Source: JANLQX01 sp031368215 (GTDB lineage: Bacteria; Actinomycetota; Acidimicrobiia; Acidimicrobiales; JANYDT01). Taken from it: a stretch of DNA of 37,777 nucleotides. Under the pieces are notes generated by a model. That model had not been told where the DNA came from and ran no database searches. It saw only the letters and a program-made list of their open reading frames with translations. Shown here one piece after another: positions 30,489 to 37,777 of the stretch (position 1 is the stretch's first letter; each line of letters begins with the position of its first letter). The position numbers and the translations under genes were made by a program. The stretch is from NCBI GenBank assembly GCA_031368215.1, contig JANLRD010000292.1, forward strand, positions 1-37,777, in the 5' to 3' direction.

Positions 30489-31976
30489 TCAGGTGCTTCG
30501 CCAGGCCCGTTCGAACGGCAGCCGCCAGGCGTAGGGAGCGATGAGCTGGTGGATCGCGTTCGGACCCCAGGACCCGGCGGCGTACGGGCGTACCGGAGGA
30601 GGGGACTCGAGAAGTCCCGAGGAGAGCTCCCACAGACGTTCGATGCCTTCGGCGGTGGTGAACAGGGTGTGGTCACCACTCATCGCGTCATGGATCAGGC
30701 GTTCGTACGCCTCGAGCACGTCACCTTGGCGTCCGGTTTCGTGAAGTGCGAACTGCAGGCTGAGCTTGTCGAGCTTCATGCCCGCCCCGGGACGCTTGCC
30801 GTAGAACGAGAGGGAGAGCTTGGATGCGTCGGCCAGGTCGAAGGTCAGGTGGTCAGGCCCCTGCGCTCCCACCCCCGAGCCCGGCGGGAACATGCTCTTG
30901 GGGGGCTCCCGGAAGGCGATGGAGATGATGCGTGCGCCCTCGGCCATCTTCTTTCCGGTTCGCAGGAAGAACGGCACACCCGCCCATCGCCACGTGTCGA
31001 TCTCGCAGCGCAACGCAATGAATGTCTCGGTTTCCGAGTCGGGAGCGACTCCGGGCTCGTCGCGGTACCCGAGGTACTGACCGCGCACGACGTGGGCAGG
31101 CTCGATCGGCTTCATCGATCGGAACACCTTGTTCTTCTCTTCGGTGATGGCACGGGGGTCGAGCGCGGTCGGCGGCTCCATAGCCATGAACGCAAGGACC
31201 TGGAACAGGTGGGTCACCACCATGTCGCGGTAGGCGCCGGTCGACTCGTAGAAGCCGACCCGCTTCTCGAGCGCAAGGGTCTCGGGCACGTCGATCTGCA
31301 CGTGATCGATGTGATTGCGGTTCCAGATCGGCTCGAACAGACCGTTGGCGAAACGGAACGCGAGAATGTTCTGGGCCGCTTCCTTGCCGAGGAAGTGATC
31401 GATACGGAAGATCTGCTCCTCGTCGAACGTCGCATGGAGCAGCGCGTTGAGCGTCTTCGACGTGGCCAGGTTCATGCCGAACGGCTTCTCCATGATGATG
31501 CGGGACCGGGCGACGAGACCAGCCTGGTCGAGCGTCGCGATCACGGCCCGGGCGGCATTCGGGGGAACGCTCAGGTAGTGAAGCCGTCGGGGCTCTCCTC
31601 CGAGTTCGGCTTCTGCGGCGCGAACGGCTGCGGCGAGCCCGTCGGGACCGGCTTCCTGGGTCACGTAGGAGATCCGCCGTCCGAACGCCGACCACTCGGT
31701 GTCGGTGAAGCCGTGGGCGCTGAACTCGTCGCACGCGGCACGGGCGAAGGTGCGGAATCCGTCATCGTCGAACGCTTCGAGGGAGGTACCGACGATGCGG
31801 CATTCCGGCAGCAATCCCGCCTGCCAGAGGTGCATGAGGCCGGGAAGCAGCTTGCGGCGGGCGAGATCGCCGGCGCCGCCGAAGAGGACGATCACATGAG
31901 GCTGCAGCGGCGACATGAGCGCCGGAGTCAGATCCAACGGGTCCGTATGCGTACTGACCATCTCGGTGCCTGTCAT
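30489..31976 (-). CDS. zwf: Glucose-6-phosphate 1-dehydrogenase
   Basis: 495 residues. The NADP site appears as VLFGGAGDLARRKLLPGL (usual G-A-S-G-D-L, here with Gly-Ala), the substrate Lys in IIMEKPFG, and the catalytic signature RIDHFLGKE is exact. Later landmarks HIDHVQIDVPE, FYESTGAYRDMVVTHLFQ and FFLRTGKKM are all present, and the length is normal. It oxidises glucose-6-phosphate to 6-phosphogluconolactone, supplying NADPH. It lies 26 bases after the cupin gene in the same direction, the last member of an apparent MaoC-CitE-cupin-zwf transcript, away from the opcA/gnd/tal neighbours usual in actinobacteria. Confidence 0.96.
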   Translation of the reverse strand: MTGTEMVSTHTDPLDLTPALMSPLQPHVIVLFGGAGDLARRKLLPGLMHLWQAGLLPECRIVGTSLEAFDDDGFRTFARAACDEFSAHGFTDTEWSAFGRRISYVTQEAGPDGLAAAVRAAEAELGGEPRRLHYLSVPPNAARAVIATLDQAGLVARSRIIMEKPFGMNLATSKTLNALLHATFDEEQIFRIDHFLGKEAAQNILAFRFANGLFEPIWNRNHIDHVQIDVPETLALEKRVGFYESTGAYRDMVVTHLFQVLAFMAMEPPTALDPRAITEEKNKVFRSMKPIEPAHVVRGQYLGYRDEPGVAPDSETETFIALRCEIDTWRWAGVPFFLRTGKKMAEGARIISIAFREPPKSMFPPGSGVGAQGPDHLTFDLADASKLSLSFYGKRPGAGMKLDKLSLQFALHETGRQGDVLEAYERLIHDAMSGDHTLFTTAEGIERLWELSSGLLESPPPVRPYAAGSWGPNAIHQLIAPYAWRLPFERAWRST

Positions 31977-32002
31977 GGGCCGACCCTACCGGGCCCACGG
32001 GA

Positions 32003-32617
32003 TCAATGGGCGGTTGGGAACACGCGCACGATGCCGCGGCCCGCTACAGCGTTCACCGGTCTTGAGGGCTCCGAGCGCGACCAGGCCCCGGAGGACAGCT
32101 CGCAGACTTCAACCGCGGCATCCGCAGGGGCGACGACGTCTTCGCCGATCGATTCGACCAGCCAGCACGTGCCGTTCGCAGACGTCCGCAGCAACCTTCC
32201 CCGACCCCCCACTGGAGACGGGGCGTCGAGCTCAGCTGAGGCGAGGTCGACGACGACGACGGGGAGCTCCACGGCCTCGTCGGTTGCGCCGGTCGGTCCG
32301 CTGAACCAGGCGAGCGCAAGAGACCTGACCGGGGTCAGCGTCGCGAACCGCAGGACGCCGGTCGGGATGAACGCATAGGAGCCACGTGAGATCACGCATC
32401 CGCTGATCTGCAGCTCGCCCTCGAGCATCACCACCTCCTCGTCGACCGAGTACCGGCATGGTGTCGCCCGATTCCATCCGGGCGGGAAGCGGACGAGTGC
32501 AGTCGACGAGCTCACCGCCGGATCGACGTGGAGCCGCATCATCTCGACGGCAGGCTCGGCGAGCGGGATAGGGATCGTGAGCCAATCGTGCTCGCGGCGA
32601 AGCTCGACGATGCTCAT
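32003..32617 (-). CDS. Cupin-domain protein
   Basis: 204 residues. The N-terminal half is a cupin barrel: STALVRFPPGWNRATPCRYS, then VDEEVVMLEGELQISGCVIS and GSYAFIPTGVLRF. The usual metal-binding HxH is replaced by a CRYSVDEE stretch, so metal binding is uncertain. A second beta region (LLRTSANGTCWLVESIGED) may form another half barrel. Its ATG (32617) overlaps the stop of the CitE-like gene (ATGA), indicating co-translation. It may bind or isomerise a small acid of the same pathway, or be regulatory; no activity can be assigned. Confidence 0.75.
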   Translation of the reverse strand: MSIVELRREHDWLTIPIPLAEPAVEMMRLHVDPAVSSSTALVRFPPGWNRATPCRYSVDEEVVMLEGELQISGCVISRGSYAFIPTGVLRFATLTPVRSLALAWFSGPTGATDEAVELPVVVVDLASAELDAPSPVGGRGRLLRTSANGTCWLVESIGEDVVAPADAAVEVCELSSGAWSRSEPSRPVNAVAGRGIVRVFPTAH

Positions 32618-33522
32618 GCCAGTTCCCTTCGGTGGAGATGGGCGTGCTGAGCGACGATTCGCCGTGCCGTGCGGACGACGGCCTCGTCGATCATCTTGCC
32701 TCCGTCATCGGCGATCACTCCCCGGCCGGCGGCCAGGGCTTCGTCGCACAGCCGCACCAGCCGTTGCGCTCTCTCGACCTCAGCGCCGGTCGGGGTGAAC
32801 ACCTCGTTGACGATGTCGACCTGAGCCGGGTGGATGCACGAACGCCCACGGAAGCCCATACGCCGGAGGTGTTCCGTCGAAGAGCGGAGCGCATCGAGGT
32901 CACGGAAGTCGGTCGACACCGGACCCACCGGAGGCTCGATCCCCGCCGCGGCCGAGGCGAGGACCAAGGTGGCTCGCGCCGTCAGCATCTCGCGCTCGTC
33001 CCCCGGAGTGAGTTCGATCCCGAGTTCGGCGGATAGGTCGGCCTCGCCGATCGCCAACCGACAAACCCGCGGCGCCTCGGCGATGGAACGGGCGTCGAGG
33101 ATGCCCCGTGCCGTCTCGAGCAGCGCAACCACGGTGATCGCGCCACTTTGCAGACCCGATTGCCGTTCCAACACGTTGAGTTCCGCGTCGACGCGTGCGA
33201 GTTCGTCGACCGTCGACACCTTCGGCACACAGAGCGCAGCGATGTTCGATCCGCAGCCGGGAATGAGCGTGCGAAGGTCTTCGATACCGAGATCACCCCA
33301 GTTGATCCGGACGAGAAGCGCCGGCCCGGTCGTCGGCTGGGCTCGGATGAACTCCATGACCACCGCCCGGGCCGTGTCCTTGTTCGCCGGTGCAACGGCG
33401 TCCTCGAGGTCGCAGATGACCCCGTCAGCCGAGCGCAGGACAGCCTTCGCCAGCTTCTCGGGCTGGTCCCCCGGCGCGTAGAGCGTCGAGCGCATGACGG
33501 GACGGCTCGCGGGTGGTGTCAC
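32614..33522 (-). CDS. CitE-like (HpcH/HpaI family) beta-hydroxyacyl-CoA lyase
   Basis: 302 residues from GTG 33522, whose GTGA overlap joins it to the MaoC stop (GTG 33525 is equally possible). Landmarks: MRSTLYAPGDQPEKLAKA, DGVICDLEDAVAPANKD (acidic metal site), LLVRINWGD, VALLETARGILDA (metal-binding Glu), IGEADLSAELG and RGRSCIHPAQVDIVNEVF. Stand-alone CitE proteins without citrate-lyase alpha/gamma subunits cleave citramalyl-, malyl- or methylmalyl-CoA. The paired hydratase suggests (S)-citramalyl-CoA lyase in itaconate-type degradation, giving acetyl-CoA and pyruvate (inference). The mycobacterial Rv2498c/Rv2499c pair is a known parallel. Confidence 0.85.
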   Translation of the reverse strand: MTPPASRPVMRSTLYAPGDQPEKLAKAVLRSADGVICDLEDAVAPANKDTARAVVMEFIRAQPTTGPALLVRINWGDLGIEDLRTLIPGCGSNIAALCVPKVSTVDELARVDAELNVLERQSGLQSGAITVVALLETARGILDARSIAEAPRVCRLAIGEADLSAELGIELTPGDEREMLTARATLVLASAAAGIEPPVGPVSTDFRDLDALRSSTEHLRRMGFRGRSCIHPAQVDIVNEVFTPTGAEVERAQRLVRLCDEALAAGRGVIADDGGKMIDEAVVRTARRIVAQHAHLHRRELA

Positions 33523-34040
33523 CACGGCTGGTCCGTGACCGGGAACCGGTCAGGTGTGTGGCCTCGCTTGGCCACGAGAAAGGTGCGATCGAACGAACAC
33601 ACGACGATGCCGTTCTGGTTGAGCCCGCGCGTCTTCACACTCACGATGCCGGCGTTCGGCCGCGACGACGACTCCCGTTTGTCGGTGACGAGCGATTCGG
33701 CGTAGAGCGTGTCACCGACGAACACGGGGTTGGGCAGACGAATGTCGTTCCACGCCAGATTCGCCTGTGCGTTCTGGGTGAGATCGCTCACGCTCATGCC
33801 GGTGACCAGGGCAACGGTGAAGGTGGAGTTCACGAGGGGCCTACCGAAGATGCCGCCCTCCGAGTAGTGGTTGTTGAAGTGCAACTGATTGGTGTTGAGG
33901 GTCAGGTTCGTGAACCAGATGTTGTCGGCCTCACAGATCGTTCGGCCGAGCGCGTGGCGATACACGTCACCGAGTTCGAAGTCTTCGAAACACCGGCCGG
34001 TCCAACCGGGCTTGACGTGTGGCTCAGGAGTGTCGCTCAT
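33519..34040 (-). CDS. MaoC-family hydratase, mesaconyl/itaconyl-CoA hydratase-like
   Basis: 173 residues, one hot-dog domain. The segments RCFEDFELGDVYRHALGRTI, CEADNIWFTNLTLNTNQLHF, FGRPLVNSTFTVALVTGMSV, NLAWNDIRLPNPVFVGDTLY and SSRPNAGIVSVKTRGLNQNG closely follow the MaoC subgroup annotated as mesaconyl- or itaconyl-CoA hydratase. It would add water to the enoyl-CoA, producing the hydroxyacyl-CoA cleaved by the downstream CitE-like lyase. It is the first gene of the leftward unit; the 93-base gap to the nitrilase-fold gene holds the divergent promoters. Confidence 0.85.
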   Translation of the reverse strand: MSDTPEPHVKPGWTGRCFEDFELGDVYRHALGRTICEADNIWFTNLTLNTNQLHFNNHYSEGGIFGRPLVNSTFTVALVTGMSVSDLTQNAQANLAWNDIRLPNPVFVGDTLYAESLVTDKRESSSRPNAGIVSVKTRGLNQNGIVVCSFDRTFLVAKRGHTPDRFPVTDQPW

Positions 34041-34133
34041 CGCGAAGGAATCTACCGGGCGGACCCTGCGAGGACCGAAACCTGCGCTGAGTCAAACCTC
34101 GCATGGGCACGGTTGGCGCATAGCGTGGTCGTC

Positions 34134-35180
34134 GTGACCGTCGACGCGTATCGAGCCCTGTGCATGCAAGTGGCCTGCCCGGCGGTGAACGGGACGGCGT
34201 CGGACGAAGAGGCGCGGGCCATCATGGGGTCGACGATCGATCGGCTCGATCGCCAGATCGGCGCGTCGAAAGGATTCGCCGGCTCCGACGTCAAGCTGGT
34301 CGTGCTGCCCGAATACTTCCTGACGGGATTCCCGATGGGAGAACCGCTCGGCGTGTGGGCCGAGCGGGCAGCGTGCGCGCCTGACGGAGCCGAGGAGGAG
34401 CGACTTGGCGCCATCGCGCAGCGCCATGGCGTGTACCTGTCCGGGAACCTGTACGAGAGCGATGCTGCGTTCCCCGGACTGTACCTTCAGGCCTCGTTGA
34501 TCTGGGGGCCGAACGGAAACGTGGTGCTCCGCTACCGGCGGCTGCACTCACTCTTCGCACCGACCCCTCACGATCTCTGGGACGCCTACGTCGAGACGTA
34601 CGGCATCGACGCTCTCTTCCCAGTGGCTGAAACGCCTCTCGGTCGGCTGGCCTGCGTGGCCAGTGAGGAGATCCTCTTCCCTGAACTCGCACGTGCACTT
34701 ACGATGCGCGGCGCCGAGGTTCTTCTGCACTCCACATCGGAGGTCGGTTCACCGCGGCAGACGCCCAAGGACATCGCCAAGCTCGCGCGCGCCATTGAGA
34801 ACCTGGCGTTCGTGGTGTCCGCCAACTCCGCTTCGATCACCGGGACAGACATCCCCGCAGCATCGACGGACGGCAAGAGCCAGATCGTCGACTTCAACGG
34901 CCGAGTCCTGGTCGAGGCGGGACCCGGTGAGTCGATGGTGGCCAACGCCGAGATCGACGTCGAGGCGTTGCGCCGGGCGCGGAGGCGTCCCGGCATGCCC
35001 AACCTCCTCGCCCGCAATCGCTTCGAGCTCTGGGCCGGTGAATACGAACGGGCCGTCACGCGACATCTCGGCCACCCGGCATCCAACATCGATCCGTCGG
35101 CGATTCCGGAGCGAGCGCACTTCATGCGAACGCACCTGGCCGTCATCGAGCAACTGACCCAGGCCGGAGTCATTGCGTGA
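34134..35180 (+). CDS. Nitrilase-superfamily protein lacking the canonical catalytic Cys and Lys
   Basis: 348 residues from GTG 34134 (GTG 34125 possible). The carbon-nitrogen hydrolase fold is clear: VKLVVLPEYFLTGFP (Glu60 in the usual place), GVYLSGNLYESD, GLYLQASLIWGPNGNVVLRY and LFPELARALTMRGAEVLLHSTSE. The YRK lysine is Arg136 (YRRLHSLF). In the nucleophile motif, usually xxCxE/DxxFPE, the residue five before FPE is Ser177 (codon AGT at 34662; ACVASEEILFPE), and the only nearby Cys is three positions earlier. Two of three catalytic residues are therefore substituted, so it may be a pseudoenzyme, have altered chemistry, or use Cys174 after a shift. Its stop overlaps the aldehyde dehydrogenase start (GTGA). 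Confidence 0.8.
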   Translation: MTVDAYRALCMQVACPAVNGTASDEEARAIMGSTIDRLDRQIGASKGFAGSDVKLVVLPEYFLTGFPMGEPLGVWAERAACAPDGAEEERLGAIAQRHGVYLSGNLYESDAAFPGLYLQASLIWGPNGNVVLRYRRLHSLFAPTPHDLWDAYVETYGIDALFPVAETPLGRLACVASEEILFPELARALTMRGAEVLLHSTSEVGSPRQTPKDIAKLARAIENLAFVVSANSASITGTDIPAASTDGKSQIVDFNGRVLVEAGPGESMVANAEIDVEALRRARRRPGMPNLLARNRFELWAGEYERAVTRHLGHPASNIDPSAIPERAHFMRTHLAVIEQLTQAGVIA

Positions 35181-36628
35181 GTGCAGAAATCGTCCTCCGC
35201 AATCCCCGTACGGGGCAGTGCGACGGCACCGTGGCCATCACGCCCCATGAAGAACTCCGAGCGATGGCGACGCGTCTGCGCGCGGCCCAGCCGGCATGGG
35301 ATGCCCTCGGGGTCGACGGCCGTGCCGCTGTGCTGCGTCGCTGGAAGGACGCATGCGTGGCGCAGCGCAACGAGATCACCGCTGCGCTCGCCGCCGATAC
35401 CGGACGTTGGCGCGAGAGCGTCCAAGAGTTCGATGCCTTCCTCGGCACGATCGAGCGTTGGGCGGCGTTGGCACCCAAACTGCTCAACGAACCCCGGCGC
35501 TTCACCAGCACCCTTGGATTCATCGACATCGACAAGAACCTCCGCCCGTACCAGCTCGCCGGAATCATCAGCCCCTGGAACTTCCCGCTCGTGCTCTCCA
35601 CCATCGACATGCTGCCGGCGGTCATGGCCGGCACCGCGGTGCTGCTGAAGCCGAGCGAGGTAACTCCGCGATTTGCAGTGGCGCTACGCGAGTCGCTCGA
35701 AGGAGTTCCGGAGCTCGAGGCGGTGTTCTCCATCGCCATCGGCGACGGAGCTGTCGGCTCGCAGATGATCGAGCTCGTCGACCTCGTGTGCTTCACCGGG
35801 AGTGTCCCAACGGGACGCCGGGTCGGAGCGATGGCAGCAGCACACTTCATCCCGGCGTTTCTCGAATTGGGTGGCAAGGACCCGGCGATCGTGCTGGCAG
35901 GCGCCGACCTGGACCATGCGAGCACTGCCCTGCTGTGGGGGGCGACATCGAACGCCGGCCAGGCCTGCCAGTCGATCGAGCGGATCTACGTGGAAGCGTC
36001 GATCCACGATGAGTTCGTCGACCTGCTGGCCAGGAAGGCCGAACGTATCGGTCTCTGCTTCCCCACCTATGACACGCCCGGACTCGGCCCGATCATCGCC
36101 CAACGACAGGTGCCGATCATCGAGGCGCATCTTGTCGACGCGCTCGCGAAAGGCGCAGTCGTCCGCGCCGGATCATCGACAGTGGAGGACCACGGCGGCG
36201 GGTCATGGGTTCGGGTCACCGTGCTCAGCAACGTCGACCACACCATGGCCATCATGCGTGAGGAGACCTTCGGACCGTTCCTCCCGGTGATGGCCGTGGC
36301 CGACGCCGACGAAGCCGTGCGGCTCGCCAACGACTCGCCGTTCGGTCTCTCGGCGGCCGTCTTCGCAGCGACGACCGGCGAGGCCGAGGCGATCGCCCGA
36401 CGGCTCGACGCCGGGGCCGTGAGCGTCAACGACTCGACCCTCACCGCGCTGGTTTGGGAGGGGGAAAAGCATTCGTTCAAGTCGAGCGGGCTCGGCGGCT
36501 CCCGCATGGGCCCGGCCTCACTGTTCCGCTTCCTGCGCAGTCAGGCGATCCTCGTCAAGACGAATACCGCAGTGCGCGACCCATGGTGGTATCCGGCCGA
36601 GTTGTTCGAGGGGCTCGAGATCCCCTGA
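35177..36628 (+). CDS. Aldehyde dehydrogenase family protein
   Basis: 483 residues from GTG 35177, overlapping the nitrilase-fold gene by four bases. Landmarks: GIISPWNFPLVLS (NAD-binding Asn), VLLKPSEVTP (Lys), FTGSVPTGRRVGAMAA, general base Glu in FLELGGKDPAIV, nucleophile Cys in NAGQACQSIERIYV, and EETFGPFLPVM. These indicate an active NAD(P)-dependent enzyme oxidising an aldehyde to an acid. The C-terminus FKSSGLGGSRMGPASLFRFL is typical of a subgroup acting on longer or aromatic aldehydes, but the substrate is unknown. Coupling implies a shared pathway with the nitrilase-fold protein. Confidence 0.92.
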   Translation: MSAEIVLRNPRTGQCDGTVAITPHEELRAMATRLRAAQPAWDALGVDGRAAVLRRWKDACVAQRNEITAALAADTGRWRESVQEFDAFLGTIERWAALAPKLLNEPRRFTSTLGFIDIDKNLRPYQLAGIISPWNFPLVLSTIDMLPAVMAGTAVLLKPSEVTPRFAVALRESLEGVPELEAVFSIAIGDGAVGSQMIELVDLVCFTGSVPTGRRVGAMAAAHFIPAFLELGGKDPAIVLAGADLDHASTALLWGATSNAGQACQSIERIYVEASIHDEFVDLLARKAERIGLCFPTYDTPGLGPIIAQRQVPIIEAHLVDALAKGAVVRAGSSTVEDHGGGSWVRVTVLSNVDHTMAIMREETFGPFLPVMAVADADEAVRLANDSPFGLSAAVFAATTGEAEAIARRLDAGAVSVNDSTLTALVWEGEKHSFKSSGLGGSRMGPASLFRFLRSQAILVKTNTAVRDPWWYPAELFEGLEIP

Positions 36629-36666
36629 CCTCGACGTGACCGCCGCGGGCAGAGCACAATGACGTC

Positions 36667-37110
36667 ATGGGAATCCGCGAAGACATGCCGGTGCTTGCCA
36701 GCCACGAGGGGAACTGGACAGGCGAGTACGTACACGTCGATCCGGCGGGAAACGTCGTCGATCGTCATCGCGCCGACCTCAGCTGCACGTTTCCGAACGA
36801 AGGCGATTGGCCCTACTTCCAGACAAACACCTACACGTGGGAGGACGGCCGCCAGGAGATCATCAAGGTCCCTGCTTCCTTCCATGACAAGGCGATCTGG
36901 TTCGACACGGATCGGATCGACGGAAGGGCCTGGGAGGTCGACGACAAGACCGTGATCCTCACCTGGGTCTACAAGAACGAGCCGGGCAACTACCTCTACG
37001 AGATGATCCAGATCGACGCCACCAAGCAGCACCGCGCCCGCACGTGGCACTGGTTCGAAGGTGGCGAGCTGGTTCGCCGTACGCTCATCAAGGAACACCG
37101 CGTCAACTAG
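36667..37110 (+). CDS. Small lipocalin-like protein (DUF3598-type by pattern)
   Basis: 147 residues starting MGIREDMPVLASHEGNWTGE. The opening helix-turn followed by GNWTGEYVHVDPAGNVVDRH, and then alternating strands (FQTNTYTWEDGRQEIIKVPA, HDKAIWFDTDRI, VILTWVYKNEPGNYLYEMIQ), resemble a beta-barrel of the calycin type such as DUF3598/THAP4-like proteins that bind small hydrophobic ligands. It follows the aldehyde dehydrogenase by 38 bases and may be co-transcribed. The family identification is by overall pattern only. Confidence 0.65.
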   Translation: MGIREDMPVLASHEGNWTGEYVHVDPAGNVVDRHRADLSCTFPNEGDWPYFQTNTYTWEDGRQEIIKVPASFHDKAIWFDTDRIDGRAWEVDDKTVILTWVYKNEPGNYLYEMIQIDATKQHRARTWHWFEGGELVRRTLIKEHRVN

Positions 37111-37113
37111 TGC

Positions 37114-37413
37114 ACTGAGGTGAGGGCGTCCAACAGCGCCCGCGGGAGTGAGGGCGATGTTCGAGAGCTCGGCCGAGGTGTGCGGTGAAACGGTCGCGAG
37201 GAGGACCGGAAAGGGCGCGCCCGTGTTCCCGACGGGGAATTCGAGCGCGCTCGAGGTGCGCGCGTTCACCTTCATCTCGACCTTCAGCCGGAAGCGGCCC
37301 GAGTCGGTGGCGAGGGCGTCCGCGCCGAGGAGGGAATCCTGCGCGGAAGCGGCAGGGGCCATGGATGCCGCAGCCGCCGCGCAAAGGGTCATCGCGATGA
37401 AGATGCGCCGCAT
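37114..37413 (-). CDS. Start of a secreted protein, apparently cut by a sequence join
   Basis: From ATG 37413 a clear signal peptide (MRRIFIAMTLCAAAAASMAP, AASAQ cleavage) leads to SGRFRLKVEMKVNARTSSAL and EFPVGNTGAPFPVLLATVSP, a beta-rich start. After about residue 90 (LSNIALTPAG) the frame stays open but runs antisense through the lipocalin-like gene to 36541, which cannot be its natural C-terminus. So only the first ~90-95 residues look genuine; the rest was probably lost at a join between ~37110 and 37150. It starts 28 bases after the TPR gene stop, as in an operon. Confidence 0.5.
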
Positions 37414-37441
37414 GAGAGTCCTCCCGAAAGGCGGGACGATT

Positions 37442-37777
37442 CTACTTGGGCGTCTCGACCTGCTTCTTCAGCGCCGCGATCTGGCGCTCTGAAACCTGCT
37501 CTTTCGGAAGCGACTCGGCCCAGGCGAGCGCCTCCTCGCGAACCTTTCTCGCAGCCACGGCGTCACCCTTCCTGTCGAAGATGTCGGCGCGCGCGTTCAG
37601 AATGACGAGCTTCCGCGGGCCGTAGGAGCGCGCAAGCGCCCGGTCGGACGCCGCGAGCGCTTCGTCGTACTTCTTCATGCCGCGGTAGGCGAGCGCGAGG
37701 CGCGCGGGCGGGTTGTAGTCGTCGGGGAAATCCCTTTCGGAGGCTTCGAGCATCGGGATCCCGCGCTCGGGCTGGCC
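37442..37777 (-). CDS. C-terminal part of a TPR-repeat protein leaving the right edge
   Basis: 111 residues are visible up to the right edge, in frame to the stop at 37442-37444. One complete tetratricopeptide unit is clear (DYNPPARLALAYRGMKKYDE with ALAASDRALARSYGPRK), followed by a helical linker (LNARADIFDRKGDAVAARKV, REEALAWAESLPKEQ) and a short Lys-rich end. The start lies outside. The residue style (Lys-rich, GPRKLVILNARADIF) resembles TPR proteins of Acidobacteria- or Myxococcota-like bacteria more than the rest of the window; that is an impression, not a measurement. Confidence 0.65.
   Translation of the reverse strand, partial: GQPERGIPMLEASERDFPDDYNPPARLALAYRGMKKYDEALAASDRALARSYGPRKLVILNARADIFDRKGDAVAARKVREEALAWAESLPKEQVSERQIAALKKQVETPK

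Noticed and set aside
30549..32378. 609-codon rightward open frame
   Set aside because: It is antisense to zwf and the cupin gene, both of which have clear motifs.

Overview
The window is high-GC chromosomal DNA with short gaps, many 4-base ATGA/GTGA gene overlaps and GTG/TTG starts. The gene families (NrtR, an NlpC/P60 protein with a Thr/Pro-rich spacer, LuxR-type ATPase regulators, a luciferase-like monooxygenase, a CitE/MaoC pair) fit an actinobacterium, probably an uncultured or marine Acidimicrobiia-type lineage. That placement is inference; there is no rRNA or tRNA gene here to test it. I see no phage, CRISPR array or complete insertion sequence.

Layout. 1-2902: start of a gene leaving the left edge, a glycine-zipper membrane protein divergent from a MerR regulator, and a sugar-phosphate isomerase-like TIM barrel. 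3323-6944: a two-component cluster with a NarL-type response regulator, a stand-alone receiver, a six-helix membrane histidine kinase and a coupled paralogue that has lost the phospho-accepting His and the ATP-binding boxes. 7039-11844: an SDR, a secreted protein, and a small ORF coupled to a large LuxR-type ATPase regulator. 11917-18088: a renalase-like FAD enzyme, an amidase, a NadR-like kinase with an eroded N-terminal domain, an HSD17B4-like SDR, a YceH protein and an NlpC/P60 hydrolase.

18335-21724 is the most distinctive part, an NAD-salvage locus. Nicotinate phosphoribosyltransferase and nicotinamidase form one uninterrupted reading frame that keeps a strong ribosome-binding site at the nicotinamidase start. 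The frame overlaps by ATGA with an NrtR-type regulator whose Nudix motif is degenerate. Palindromes lie in the divergent promoter region.

21772-26662: a secreted metzincin-like protease, a 43-bp direct repeat immediately upstream of a regulator with helix-turn-helix domains at both ends (XRE, NB-ARC-like ATPase, TPR, LuxR), and two small coupled ORFs. 26664-26889 is repeat-rich, with a 28-bp-stem hairpin and a 71-bp-period tandem duplication that copies the glmS 3' end. 26866-30326: glmS, a small conserved-looking protein, a perfect 30-bp palindrome and a luciferase-like monooxygenase.

30489-37110: a tight leftward group (MaoC hydratase, CitE-like lyase, cupin, glucose-6-phosphate dehydrogenase) divergent from a nitrilase-fold protein lacking the catalytic Cys and Lys, coupled to an aldehyde dehydrogenase, then a small lipocalin-like protein. 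The MaoC/CitE pair suggests C5-dicarboxyl-CoA (itaconate/mesaconate-type) breakdown.

The last ~650 bases carry a secreted protein whose reading frame runs antisense into the preceding gene, and a TPR protein leaving the right edge. They look unlike the rest, so a chimeric join near 37110-37150 is possible.
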